A stretch of DNA of 64,000 nucleotides from Nansenia antarctica (GCA_963989245.1 OZ022351.1:30887891-30951890); one strand, 5' to 3'; numbered from the stretch's first letter, positions 1 through 11,251 are shown. A program made the numbers and translations. Notes: generated by a model not told the origin, from the letters alone.

Positions 1-1022
1 CTGCGGACGGAACAATACTCTCAACCTATAGTTCCGTGCGTGAATTATGTCAACCCACCACATTACAGAAGTAAAATCACAGTCAGATGGAGCATTCGGT
101 AAACAGCTGAGTATCAAGAAAACAAACTCTTACCTTTGATGACACCCACATGAGCGCTGTTTTCCCGTACTTCTCTCGTGTGTCTCTTATTGTCCAAATG
201 TTCCCTGAACTTTAGCTGCATGTTTTTCCAGCATGTAATTCCGTTGTCAATAAAAAAATCGTCTCCCCTTCTTTTCCCCTTGACAATACTGTGTCGTTGC
301 TAAAGTGACGGCACATAAGAATCGTTTTTTTATACGATTTATACGTTTTTTTAACCCACAGATTACATGAGAGAAGCTATCTGTCATTATTTCAACCACT
401 GTCCAAGTGGGGACGTTACAATACTTTCGTTTTAGAACGAAACGTTAGCCGCTAGCAGCGTGTTTAGCAGTCACCATTCTTGAGCAAAACATGATACAAA
501 CAAACATTCAAATACTCGTGACGTCTTGATTTTTTTTCCGATTTCAATGTATGACGCATCATTTGAAAGCTTACCATCTGTAGTTTCAGACTATGTAAAA
601 AAACGAAAAATTACGTAAGCAAATGGTTATTATTTATCTGGTTACTGGTATAGATACCACTTCTGCGCCGAATGTACCGCCGCCGGCACAAATCCGCACC
701 CGACATTGTAATTATCGTAATTTCTAAACGGTTTGTGCTATCGAAAAAAATCCAACTGTCCCTGAAAGCTGAGATGTTGCACTTCAACCAACATATAGGG
801 TATTACGGTAAAATGTGACGTGAGGACATTCTCAGAGTCAGTTTACTCACAGTGATTGGCGGAGCTTTCAGGGACACATGCTTTTTTTCTGTTCTCTGGT
901 CATAATAACTCGCTGCCTTTCTGCGCAGCCTGAATCAAAGTGGACTGTCTGAATCATTTGGTGGCGGAGGAAATTCATTCGTGGCGGCCCACCACCAATA
1001 AATGCATATAGAGGAAACACTG
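1..1022 (-). mobile_element. Partial hAT-like element, CAGTGTTTCCTC family, right part only
   Basis: Read on the minus strand, the element begins at 1022 with CAGTGTTTCCTC, and its first 160 bases match the start of the copies at 35884 and 48331. Positions 1-330 are the reverse complement of about 37430-37760 and 49130-49460, so the same family runs off the left edge. Between them, about 330-650 matches a sequence also found at 27500-27850, 29060-29300 and 33190-33430, so this copy is a composite. No long transposase frame is present. Confidence 0.7.
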
Positions 1023-1049
1023 TACTATATGTATAGTACATATAGTATA

Positions 1050-2064
1050 GTGTGGTGGCCTGGGAAAACCCTTCACATGGTGGCATTTTGAAATTTTCAT
1101 TTTTAAATATTTCCATAAATTAGAAGTTCTCAGCTATTCATAACTGGTTGAATGACTGAGATAGCCCTTTATTTTAAAAAGTTATGAGCATTTTAATGTA
1201 TCATGTCAAAAAAAGTGAAAGGTCATTACTACCCCTTTCTCCTCCAGGTCGGGGGAGGAGCCTATGCAGATCGGCCGGTCTCGTTTATCTGCTTGTGATG
1301 CGGTGTTAGTCTGCTCGCCTCGTCGGTATGCGAGGGACAGATCCATTTGTGTGTCTTCTAGTTAAGATGTTATTACTTTATGCTTATTGTGAGCATCAGT
1401 AAACTGGCAATATCACAGGTGGAAGTATCGTCTCTCCTTTCGCTCATGTGTGCGTGCGTTGCTTAACTGAGAATTAGTGTTGTTCCGCTACCGATACTAG
1501 TATCGGCATGGCCACCGATACGCACAAAAATGCTGGTATCGGTATCGGCGAGTACCTTACAAAAACGTAAGTTTTTTTTTTTTTTTTTTTTTTAACTTAA
1601 GTTTTACAAAAACTTTACGAGTTTTACAAAGGTTTTGAGCAGTGCCAGACTAAGTGTTAGCAATAATTTTACATCGAGGTGAGTATGCGGCTCAAAAAAC
1701 ATGTTTTTTTGTTTTGTTTTTTCAAACGCCGTGGTATCGGATCGGTACTCGGTATCGGCAAGTACTGCACGGTCAGGTATCGGTATCGGGATCAAAAAAT
1801 GGTATCGGAACAACACTACTGAGAATGAGACACGTTCAACGTGACGTTGTTTTGCTAGCAAACTACCCGCCACAAAAACATAAAAATAAGTACTTTCTCT
1901 TTTGTTTTCTTAAAAGGTTTATTCACCATAATGTAGTATGGAGTTCAAAGTACTAGAATACCACATCATTTCAAAATCGCCAAAATCGCGATTTCCATCT
2001 ATTTTTGCTCTTTGCCACAAACGAACGCCAGCGACATCCGACGGGTTTTCCCAGGCCACCACAC
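1050..2064. mobile_element. 1-kb element with 22-bp perfect terminal inverted repeats
   Basis: Positions 1050-1071 and 2043-2064 are exact reverse complements (GTGTGGTGGCCTGGGAAAAC plus CC). The interior has no convincing coding frame, and a separate hAT MITE sits at 1475-1818. The flanks are AT-rich and give no clear target-site duplication, so the superfamily cannot be assigned. Confidence 0.6.
1475..1818. mobile_element. hAT MITE with 8-bp TSD
   Basis: The ends are TAGTGTTGTTCCG and its complement CGGAACAACACTA. The 8-bp duplication CTGAGAAT lies at 1467-1474 and 1819-1826. The interior (344 bp total) is rich in GTATCGG and CCGATAC copies near both ends, which is typical of subterminal transposase-binding repeats. 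It is non-coding. Confidence 0.9.
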
Positions 2065-2065
2065 A

Positions 2066-2232
2066 TATGTTACGGTACATGTGGGAAAACTAGGGTTAGG
2101 GTTAGGTGCTACGTCGACTTGGTACATGCTGGCATGTCTAACCCTACCCCTAATCCTAACCCTAATCCTAACCGTAGCACCCTAGCACCTAACCCTAGTT
2201 TTCCCATATGTACCGTATTCCCACATGTACCT
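2066..2232. repeat. Inverted repeat with telomere-like TTAGGG/CCCTAA tracts
   Basis: The left arm (about 2067-2112) contains GGTACATGTGGGAAAACTAG followed by GGTTAGGGTTAGG. The right arm (about 2178-2232) is its imperfect complement. The loop between them contains several CCCTAA/CCTAAT units. It could be a foldback MITE that carries short interstitial telomeric repeats. Confidence 0.7.
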
Positions 2233-2236
2233 TAAC

Positions 2237-3247
2237 ATATATAAACCCCTCAAAAAAAGTTTGGAAACGTTATTTTGGTTGATTAATCCTCCCCTTTAAT
2301 AATACCAATTGGTATTGTATTTTATATCGTTGGAAAGCCTGATTAGAAACCTGTACAAAGAGGTACAACTTGTAGGGATCATGCATTCATGGAATGAACA
2401 ACACAGCTAAACATGTAGGTAGCGGCCCAAAAATATCCCTATATTCTTCTGTTGGTATTCACTCTCGTTTTGAGTTGCTTGGTGGATTGGATGATTGCAC
2501 TCTCCCACAGTAATAAGGAAAAAACAACACATGTTGGCCATTTTTACACTTTATTAATTTTACACTGTCAGGGACTTCAGTAACGTGTGGAAGATCCATA
2601 CGCAGTCACAACAGCTTGGCACCTCCTCCTCATGCTGGTCACCAGCCTGGTCACACGCTGTGGGACGGCATCCCATTCCTCAACCAGGATTTTCCGCAAG
2701 TCAGCCAACATGGTTGCGTTGGTCACTCTGGCACGTACAGCACACCCAAGCTGATCCCACAAGTGTTCAATTGGGTTGAGGTCTGGACTCACTGCAGGCC
2801 ATTCCACCATCTCCACTCCCAAATTCTGGAGGTGCTCTGTGATGATCCTGGCTCTGTGGGGGCGAGCGTTGTCATCCTGGAGGATGGAGTTCGGTCCCAG
2901 AATCTGGAGATATGGGATCGCCACTGTCAATTAGGTGCCATTCAGGTGCCAGTCACACACCTGTGACTGACATACACCTGCCAGCACTTGAAACTCAAAA
3001 CGAGAGTGAATACCAACAGAAGAATATTGCAGGGGATTTTGTAAAAAAAAATATGTCCCGCTACCCACACGTTTAGCTGTGTTACTCATTCCACGAATGC
3101 ATGATCCTTACAAGTTGTACCTCGTTGTAAAGGTGACTAATAAGGCTTTCCAACGATATAAAATACAATACCCATTGGTATTATTAAAGGGGAGGAAGAA
3201 TCGACTGAAATAATGTTTCCAAACTTTTTTGGAGGAGTTTATATATA
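2237..3247 (-). mobile_element. Tc1/mariner element with long TIRs, internally deleted
   Basis: Left (about 2237-2476) and right (about 3000-3247) ends are imperfect inverted repeats of roughly 240 bp. Both contain AAGTTTGGAAAC, a block around CCCCTTTAATAATACCAAT, TATATCGTTGGAAAGCC and a block around GAATACCAACAGAAGAATA. The ends lie in TATATA, consistent with TA target duplication. The interior keeps only the C-terminal half of a transposase on the minus strand. Confidence 0.85.
2577..2930 (-). pseudogene. Tc1-like transposase, C-terminal fragment
   Basis: The 117-residue frame shows the second and third catalytic blocks of the Tc1 DDE family: DDNARPHRA, then WPAVSPDLNPIEHLWDQLG, where the glutamate of NPIEH is the third acidic residue. 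Full Tc1 transposases are about 340 residues. The N-terminal paired-type DNA-binding domain and the first catalytic aspartate are missing, so it cannot act as a transposase. It is held inside long inverted repeats of the element at 2237-3247. Confidence 0.85.
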
Positions 3248-3673
3248 TGGCACTGAATCATAACGCAATCTAGACATTATAATGTTCCAGACCTTTGCTT
3301 GAGGACATTTTCTCTAACTGGACCTTGTTGAATTTTTTGCTGAATACCCCAACTATAGTCGTTCGGTGAGAGGGCTATGTATGTCATCTGCTTATTTGTG
3401 GTAGGCAATTTTGTTCTTTTTTATGATGCGTCCCAATGGAAGCATGTAGAGATTGAATAGGAGGGGGGATTGACCCTTGGGGAACCCCACATGTCATTTT
3501 AATGTGGTCGCACACAAAGTTGCCAATGGAGACATAATAGCTTGTGTTTTATTTTATTACACCTTTTCTTTAACAATATATTTGAGAAACCAGAGAGACA
3601 CCATCATGACAACTTTGCTCAATGTTTTGTACAAAATGTGTTTGTAACCCTGTATATGTTCATATTCTTACAG
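3248..3673 (+). other. Intron-like sequence before the zinc-finger exon
   Basis: No coding frame or repeat end could be recognised. The last 20 bases (CATATTCTTACAG at the end) form a good polypyrimidine tract and AG acceptor at 3672-3673. The same sequence precedes the paralogous zinc-finger exon on the other strand at 19895. Confidence 0.5.
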
Positions 3674-4437
3674 ATGAGCAGAGCTCCAACCCAGGTTCAG
3701 ACCGCAGCTCCACCACATCAGGGAACCATAAACAACACAGGAGACACTCAGGAGAGAAAACACACCACTGCTCCCAGTGTGGCAAGAGTTTCAAGCATGC
3801 AGCAAACCTGAAGACACATAAGAGAATACACACTGGAGAGAAACCTTACCAGTGCTCCCAGTGTGAGAAATGTTTTACTCGAGCAGGACACCTAACTATG
3901 CACCAGAGAATACACACAGGAGAGAAACCATACCAGTGCTCCCAGTGTGGGAAGAGTTTCCGTCGAGCAGAAGATCTAAAGAGACATCAGAAAATTCACA
4001 CAAGAGAAAAACCATATCACTGCTCCCAGTGTGGGGAGAGTTTCAGGTGGGCGGGAAGCCTAAGGACGCATCAGAGAACACACTCAGGAGAGAAACCATA
4101 CCAGTGCTCCCAGTGTGGGAAGAGTTACGATCTTGCAGGACACCTAAAGAGACACCAGAGAATACACACAGGAGAGAAACCATACCAGTGCACACAGTGT
4201 GGCAAGAGTTTCAATGAGGAACACAACCTAAAGAGCCACCTGAGAATTCACACAGGAGAGAAACCATACCAGTGCATACAGTGTGGCAGGAGTTTCAATC
4301 GATCAGGAGACCTTATTGTACACCAGAGAATACACACAGGAGAGAAACCATACCAGTGCTCCGCGTGTGGGAAGAGCTTCAGTCATGCAGGAAGCCTGAA
4401 GTGGCATCAGAGAGGAAGAATCTGCAGGAGTGTGTGA
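3674..4437 (+). CDS. C2H2 zinc-finger protein, terminal exon (8 fingers)
   Basis: This is the terminal exon of a nuclear DNA-binding C2H2 zinc-finger protein. The AG acceptor at 3672-3673 sets the start in phase 1, giving D-EQSSNPGSDRSS before the fingers. Seven canonical fingers (CxxC-x12-HxxxH) follow with TGEKP or close-variant linkers. The eighth lacks the normal second histidine and ends HQRGRICRSV-stop, so a cysteine five residues on may complete a C2HC site. The same HQRGR..C ending occurs in the minus-strand gene at 16537. Fingers 6 and 7 nearly equal fingers 5 and 6 of the minus-strand array, so the two are paralogues. No KRAB, SCAN or BTB domain is visible. The 5' exons must lie left of the window, or have been lost. 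Target DNA unknown. Confidence 0.85.
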
Positions 4438-4676
4438 TGTTCACCACACCGGATAAGTGGTTGTTGAAGATCACTCCACGGTTCTTGCCACCAGAGGGAG
4501 GCATCGAGCAGTCCACCCTGCCACAGGTCATTATAACACCACCAGAGGGCAACGATGAGCAGACCCCACCTCCGTCCGAGGAGGATCCAATGCCAGCATT
4601 GGGTCTGGACTTGAACTATGACATCGAGCTGTTCCACATGATTAACCTGGGTTTACCACCAATGACTCTGCAATGA
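4438..4676 (+). other. Open acidic/proline-rich frame after the zinc-finger stop
   Basis: A different frame stays open across the stop of the zinc-finger exon down to a TGA at 4674. It reads TTPDKWLLKITPRFL, then acidic and proline-rich sequence (PPEGNDEQTPPPSEEDP). It could be 3' UTR that is open by chance, or a tail reached by a frameshift in the last finger. I do not recognise the peptide. Confidence 0.3.
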
Positions 4677-5042
4677 TGAATGTTTCTGCCATGATCTGCC
4701 AGACTGATTTGCTATGAAATGTGGACCTGCTTGCATAGGAATAGAATCAGGAAGTGAAACGTTGAACACATATACTCACTAGAATGGGGTTGATTGTGTT
4801 GCAAGATGTATAAGAAATGTGAGATAGGACCAATGTGATGTAGCTGAGACTTGAGATAGGATGTGTGCGCTATCTTGATGTTGATTAAAACAATGTCTTA
4901 TGTTGAACTAGGGACAGAGCTTGAGGACAGAGGAGATCCCCTTTTACTAAAATAAGCTCACTAGGCGTAAGAGCAAGTAACTTTCCCCTTCTTGACCAGA
5001 TGGTCTCCGGGAGAGGAGAACTTCCTCTTTTTAGCTAGTAGC
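4677..5042. other. No gene recognised
   Basis: Presumed 3' flank of the zinc-finger exon. No repeat boundary or coding signal found. A solo LTR begins at 5043. Confidence 0.4.
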
Positions 5043-5928
5043 TGTTACGCTCTCCCTGAGATGTTCGCCACTAGGGAGGGAGAGTGCAACCTCCTGCCTA
5101 TATCCACTCTGCTAGTAGATGTAAAAATAACAGACCATGGGTGTAGTGGAAGCACTAATCGATAACCAAACGGAAAAGGGGACCTTTTAAAGAAAAGGAT
5201 TTATTGCTTTAGTGCAAAGTATATTTACAAGTGGTTACAAATTTACAACATTCATATAACATTAAACAATTAACAAAGAACTACCAAAACTACCGGGGAT
5301 TAACAACGGGTAGGAGAAGGGAGGGAGAAGGACCATGCGAACGATGTCACAAAATAACAAACACAGCCCTAGTCTTCCCTACACCTCTGACCTACCTATA
5401 TCACAAACTAACTAACCCGGAACCTAAACTACCTGCTACAGAATTACGGGGCGTGACACCCGCTCGCTTCTTACCTAATGTTTCTAGACAGTGGTTATCT
5501 ACGTGATGCAGAGTGTATACCCCAGGGTATCTTACCTAGCCCTTCTCCCTTGGTGAGGAAAAGAGAAAACAGGGGTCATCAACACACTAAACCACAGCTA
5601 TGGACAAAAGAAACAATTTCTAGTAGCAGAACTCAACTAGTCCAAACAAAACCTATCTCAAACTCTCTCAAACAAAACACCGCCACTTCTCTCTCTCGCT
5701 ACACATGACAAATACACATTAAGTAGGAGATGTTCTTCTGGGATTGGTTGACCGGGGATGATTGCTGATTGACACACAGGTGAGGGCAGATGAGACAACG
5801 ATGATGGACAGGAACCAATAACCAATAGGGGATGAACCACATGCACACCACTTCACCTAGGGGGAGACAGACAGAAGCAAAACAAAAACAGACAAAGGAC
5901 ATAATACAAAACATACAAGTCTGTAACA
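5043..5928. mobile_element. Solo LTR (886 bp) with 5-bp TSD
   Basis: It starts TGTTACGC and ends GTAACA, with the 5-bp duplication GTAGC at 5038-5042 and 5929-5933. There is no internal region, primer-binding site or second LTR, so it is a recombined solo LTR. It is related to the LTR at 9909-11925: the same TGTTACGC start and a shared block around CAGGGTATCT. It holds no credible coding frame. Confidence 0.8.
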
Positions 5929-5933
5929 GTAGC

Positions 5934-6434
5934 TAATAGTTTGGAGTGATCCCAGCCAATTGGGCTGTAAAACGTAGAGGGTTTCTTACTGAATAATACT
6001 TGGTCTCAGACTTGGATTATTTTTGGAACCGGCTTCACTTGTATTGGGGAAGTGAAACGAGGCTCTGCCGAGGGCCGATTTCAACTCTGAGGATACAGGC
6101 TGGTGGCTGAAAGGAGAAATTAGGGCATCGGTCAAAGCCGAACTTCTCCATTATTTTTGTATATATATCAGATAGGCAGAGTATGGGAAGAACAAGGTTG
6201 GTCATTCATTTAATTTCCTTTTATTTCCTTTTTATTATTTTTAACATTTAGTATATAGTATAGTATAGTATTAATTTCTTTAATTTCTTTTTTTTATACG
6301 TTTTACCCACTTATGGGATGATATATATTTATATATATCCATGTGCTGGCATTTTTACCATCACTTAATGAATAATAAAGTATTACTTGAGCAATTGACA
6401 TGAGGGGTTCAATGATTTGACAAGGTATTAGGAT
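5934..6434. other. AT-rich sequence without a recognised gene
   Basis: Contains (TATAG)n-like and T-rich runs near 6210-6300. Nothing else identified before the hAT element at 6435. Confidence 0.4.
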
Positions 6435-7393
6435 CAGTGTTTCCCCTACCATTGCCTTGGGGGGGCGGGCCGCCCTCCCAACGGAACCCCCCGCCCCCCC
6501 AAGAAAGAGGAATTATTACGGACGTAGACACCAAACATCTGACAAGCAGGCTAAAATATCCGCGTTTTTTAAACGCACCCAACCCGAATCTGGCGAGTGG
6601 CAAGTCCATAGGCTCGTTGGTAACGTTAGTCCACCGTAGTCTCGCATAGCCAGACCTATCTCCACACTTCGAATAATACAAGATTTTGCGCAAGTGTGCG
6701 CGCGAGACGCGAGAGTTTTTGCCGGCTGTGATGTCTGCAGATTGAAAGTAAGCAAGTTCAAACGTTAGCAAATATAATTGCTGAGTGTTCTGACAGAGAA
6801 AGTTGGTTAAAATTGGTCGTTATTATCATGACTAGAAAGTGTCTGACTATAGTTCCATAGTGTAAATAGTGTCAAAGAACTAGCAAGCTAGCTAGCTCAG
6901 AGGTGATGAGATGAGCTAGTCTCCTTGCACACTTGCCAGCTAAAGAGCTAACTGGAGGCACTTTATTATTTTACTTAAAGTAGATATACTATCTTTCTTA
7001 TTCTGCTAGAGTTGGGCTTCATGGTAATACCATAATGGCATATTTACAGTACATCGACAGTTGATTGAAGCATTGGAAATGTCTGTAAAACGATTTTTTT
7101 CAGGTGAGAGAGTAAAGTCAAAATGACATGATTATCTGACTGGATTGGTGAGAAAGTGGACAGGTAGTCAAGACCACATAAGTAAGTAGCCTTGAGAACC
7201 GATGGTTCTGGAGCCTAATGGCCCATAGGGCAGGAGCCTATCTCCTGTTTCCGTAGCGTGAGGCGGCTTAATGTAGAAGTACACCCCTGGACATGACGCT
7301 GGTATGAGGCAGGGTCTTACCCCCTGGGGGGGGGGGGGTCCATGCCACGGTCCATGCCACCCCCCCAAGGCAGCAAACCTAGGGGAAACACTG
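6435..7393. mobile_element. hAT-like element, CAGTGTTTCCCCTA family
   Basis: The ends CAGTGTTTCCCCTACC and (complement) CAGTGTTTCCCCTAGG are inverted repeats of about 35 bp that include a G-run. The flanks share only AGGAT (6430-6434 and 7394-7398), a 5-bp rather than 8-bp duplication. Near the left end a frame reads KQAKISAFFKRTQP, resembling the extreme N-terminus of hAT transposases. The rest is non-coding. Confidence 0.75.
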
Positions 7394-7671
7394 AGGATGA
7401 TTATTATTAGCACTATTATAAACAAATATTATTATTACGTTATTATTATTAATAGGGTATTTATGAATTGAAACATCTGGTGTCTTGATTACAGATGTTC
7501 CGGATGTTTTACAATTCACAAACTTGGAATTACATGCGACTGTGCGGTGTATGGAGTGCATGTATCATTCCAAGGAAAATAAAATATTTACAAATAATTA
7601 AAACAAATTTAAAAAATGTTATTTAGAAGGGGGAATTCAATCCTATATCAGGGTGGATTGAAGAATCACCA

Positions 7672-8111
7672 GAGAGGGTTTAAGGGTTAGGGTTAGGGGG
7701 TTTAAGGTAGCCATGACCCTCTGAGAGGGTTTAAGGTAGCCATGACCCTCTGAGAGGGTTTAAGGTAGCCATGGTAACTCTCTGAGAGGGTTTAAGGTAG
7801 CCATGACCCTCTGAGAGGGTTGCCATGACCCTCTGAGAGGGTTTAAGGTAGCCATGGTAACCCTCTGAGAGGGTTTAAGGTAGCCATGACCCTCTGAGAG
7901 GGTTTAAGGTAGCCATGGTAACCCTCTGAGAGGGTTTAAGGTAGCCATGGTAACCCTCTGAGAGGGTTTAAGGTAGCCATGACCCTCTGAGAGGGGTAGC
8001 CATGACCCTCTGAGAGGTTTTAAGGTAGCCATGGTAACCCTCTGAGAGGGTTTAAGGTAGCCGTGACCCTCTGAGAGGGTTTAAGGTAGCCGTGACCCTC
8101 TGAGGGGGTTG
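7672..8111. repeat. Minisatellite, 29-31 bp unit, about 14 copies
   Basis: The unit is close to GAGAGGGTTTAAGGTAGCCA followed by TGACCCTCT, with a variant reading TGGTAACCCTCT. Each junction forms the near-palindrome CCCTCTGAGAGGG. The array begins beside a short GGGTTAGGGTTAGGGGG stretch. Confidence 0.9.
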
Positions 8112-8136
8112 GTCAAGGCCGGGTTATGGTTTAGAG

Positions 8137-8257
8137 AAGTGGTTTTCAACCCTCTTATGATTTGTACTTGATTAGTTGAATCAGGTGTGCTGGTGGTGGA
8201 ACAGATCAAATATGTGGAACGGCTGGTGGTCCCCGAGGAGAGGGTTGAAAACCACTG
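8137..8257. mobile_element. Short hAT MITE with 8-bp TSD
   Basis: The inverted ends are AAGTGGTTTTCAACCCTC and GAGGGTTGAAAACCACTG (the first base of the left end appears mutated from C). The 8-bp duplication GTTTAGAG lies at 8129-8136 and 8258-8265. Length is 121 bp and it is non-coding. Confidence 0.9.
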
Positions 8258-8265
8258 GTTTAGAG

Positions 8266-9375
8266 GCCTCTGATCCTATGAAAGGGTGGGTCGAAGCCTA
8301 TAAGGTATCCAGTTCTATAATGGGTAGATCAATCGTATGATCGGTTGGATTGACCTCATAATAGGTGAACTGGATATCAGGGATTAACAGGTTACTAAAT
8401 TAAGGTATTACAAGGACTCAATAATCTTGCATGAACTCTCTCTAGCAGCGGGAAGACTCTGCAACCATTGATGTCATGCGGCATGACCGTACCGTTCGCT
8501 GCTCCACTACCTGGCCTTGCCCCTAGGTGGCGCTAGTGAGAGTCTTGATGACAGGCATGCTTAAGGCGAGGGTAACATTATTACTAGGTTCAGAGGTTAA
8601 TAAGCTATAGTAAGCAATAGGTTCGTTCAGTCAGAAGGTTCTTGGTAGAAGGTTATGTGGCAGGATTTAGAGACAGGCACAGCATTTATTAGGAATTCCC
8701 TATGTAACAAAGGTCCCTTGTACCCTTCTTGTCAACTGTAAAACATTAGATTCAATGCACGTTATAGTTACTACTAAATGGTTAGCCTAGCCTAACAAAA
8801 TATCAGAGCTGTCATTAACTACAGGGACCTATGTGCCTATGATTTCTAAGTGCTATTATTAAGGGCTTATTTGTGGGATATGACAATAGGAGGAAGCAAG
8901 TAAGACAGTGAACAGCAGGGTGAATCTCTCCGCCTCTAGCCTAAGTATCTTAGTTTACCTTTAGGGTAATACAGACTACAGATCGACTCTGTTAGAAGGA
9001 AGGCCAGTCCGGGGCAGATGTCATCATAAATGACTTCAACGAATCCCTAATTTAAAAAAAAAAAAGTCTTGAATTTGACTTGTTGAAACTTGTAGGAACC
9101 CTGAGTGTATGATAAGACAATAATTGATTCAGATTGCGCACCTTTTATCACCGAGGGTCTTGTATCTCTGGGGGGGGGGCTGATGAAAAGGTTCCTGTGA
9201 AGATCCTGAGGAACATTGGGGGCATCTGAATCATTTGTGTTAGTCAGTGTTCCTTTCCTGCCGGTGACAGACACACACAGGGGTGTTGTGGATCAGGGAT
9301 TAGGGTTGGACGTCCTGTCGGTTCCCTTACATAGACTGGAGCTGATGTCTGATCTGGTGCAGGGTGAGGCTATAG
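8266..9375. other. No gene or repeat recognised
   Basis: Read on both strands; no frame with family motifs and no paired repeat ends were found. Confidence 0.4.
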
Positions 9376-9739
9376 ATGGTGTAAGTAAGTAAAATGTATT
9401 TATACAGCACCTTTCCCAGACCAAGGGTCATAAAGTGCTTTACATAACAAAGAAGAAACATAATAAAGCATAATAAAAGAGCGAAAGCCACAGCAGGTTA
9501 AAGCAGGCAAACAAGTGAAAATAAAAACAAATAAGAGACAACAGGTGTACAACAACATCAACAGGACACAGAGAGACAGGCCCTTGGGGCTATCCAAAAG
9601 CCACGTGTATACAAGACAGTCTTTAGCGTTTTTTTTTAAAACCTCGACCGAGCCAGCTGATCTAAGATCCAAGGGCAGAGCATTCCAATTCTGTAAATCT
9701 GAATAAACAATAACATATTTAAATAATTTAGTTTCCATA
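9376..9739 (-). mobile_element. 3' end of an L2/CR1-type LINE
   Basis: On the minus strand a frame reads NWNALPLDLRSAGSVEVLKK, the typical C-terminus of CR1/L2-clade LINE proteins. A 3' tail follows, ending in TTACTTACTTAC. A near-identical copy lies on the plus strand at 34795-35125. The element is truncated at its 5' side. Confidence 0.75.
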
Positions 9740-10717
9740 TACACTATATGGACAAAAGTATTGGGACACCCGAAACATCACACCCATATGTGCTTGTTGA
9801 ACTTGTCATTCCAGAACCATGGGCATTAATGTGGAGTTGGTCCACTCCCACTCTTCTGGGAAGACTTTCTACTAATTTTAGAACTCTATGGTTGCAGGGA
9901 TTTGCTCCTGTTACGCCCCCTGGTGACTCGGGGTAGAAGGGCGCAACATAGAGCAACAACTTGGACAAGTGAAGGTGCAGTCACACAAAAACCAGGAAAC
10001 TAAGGGTTGCAATTAACTTGATATTTATTGATACAGCAACACAGGGAACAGAGAGGACTAACAGTGGCACCAAATAAAAGTAATCAAAATAATAACCCCC
10101 ACCCCCCCTTTACAGGTGCTAGGCACCTCAAAAGTACAGTGGGTGGTGCTCACTCTAACCTGGGATACTAGACAGCAGGTATGTCCTACGTGTATGCAGA
10201 TGTAAACCCAGGGTATCTCAACTAGTCATCTGTCCCTGTGTGCACAAATAAACATAAATGATTAACAAACAAAATACATAAACAAGGTAATATAATAAAT
10301 GGAAACTTACATACATCATCTAAATGAACAAAACAAATAGCACAAACAAAACCAAACAAGGCTCAACCCACCAGAGCCCTGCCACAGCTCAAAACAGGAG
10401 AGAGAGAGAGAACACTGAGGACACAGAACATTTATAGTGGAAAGACCAGGGCCCCGTTCCACTATGCGAGATTATCTTCTAAGCCTCGATAAAGTTCTAA
10501 GCCTCGATAATGTTAGCTTGCGTTCGGTTCCATCAATGTGGCTCAAATAATTCGCTGCTTGGTTGAGCTCCTTCTGAGTCAGATATAATTAGCCTGGTCG
10601 CGAGCAGGCTAAAACACTGGCTAAAGTAATACGTGCGTCAAAAAAGGCTCACAGGCGGAAACTACATCCCGAACGACAGTTCCTCTTTTAGGAAATATTA
10701 GTTCCCACTTCACACGA

Positions 10718-10860
10718 GATAGATAGATAGATTGGTGACTGTGTGATAGATAGATAATTTTATATTTTGAAAGTGTGATCGATCGATAGATAGTTTGATT
10801 GTGTGATAGATAACTTGATATTTTGAAAGTGTGATAGATAGATCGATAGATCAATAAAGA
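10718..10860. repeat. GATA/GATC microsatellite
   Basis: Interrupted runs of GATA and GATC, with the phrase TATTTTGAAAGTGTGAT repeated at about 10761 and 10819. Confidence 0.85.
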
Positions 10861-10916
10861 AAAGAGTGTAAAAAAAAAAGTAATTGTTTCAACTTGCATT
10901 GCTGTCATCACAGCGG

Positions 10917-10990
10917 TCTGGCTGGCGCAGTGGTTAAGGCAGCCAGCCAGCTAGAGTTCCAAAGGTTGCGTGTTCGAGACTTGACTAAGC
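10917..10990 (+). ncRNA. tRNA-like pol III promoter remnant (SINE head or tRNA relic)
   Basis: An A-box-like TGGCGCAGTGG at about 10923 and a B-box-like GTGTTCGAGAC at about 10969 are spaced as in a tRNA. The acceptor stem does not pair, so I do not call a functional tRNA. Confidence 0.4.
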
Positions 10991-11165
10991 GATTATTATT
11001 ATTTTTTTACATTTAACCGAAGATTTCATGCAAAGGCTTCAAACACCATTGTAATCGTGTCAGTTCTTGTAAATTAGCCTGCACCATAATTTTATAGCCT
11101 ACATACATTATCATTAGATGAGATTTTAGATTAGATTCAGACAACGAAATGCAGTAAAAAGTGCG

Positions 11166-11251
11166 TCTGAAGAGGGATTCGAACCACCGTCTAAAATTGA
11201 CGAATAAATCCTATAGCAGCGGTCGATACCACTAGGCCATTGTGACGTTAT
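11166..11251 (-). ncRNA. tRNA-like pol III promoter remnant on the minus strand
   Basis: On the minus strand, A-box-like TGGCCTAGTGG and a perfect B-box GGTTCGAATCC are present. The ends do not pair into a good acceptor stem. It faces the similar segment at 10917 inside the same element. Confidence 0.45.

Noticed and set aside
10917..11251. Two tRNA genes.
   Set aside because: A and B boxes are present, but acceptor stems do not pair and the segments are embedded in a transposon. Kept only as tRNA-like remnants.
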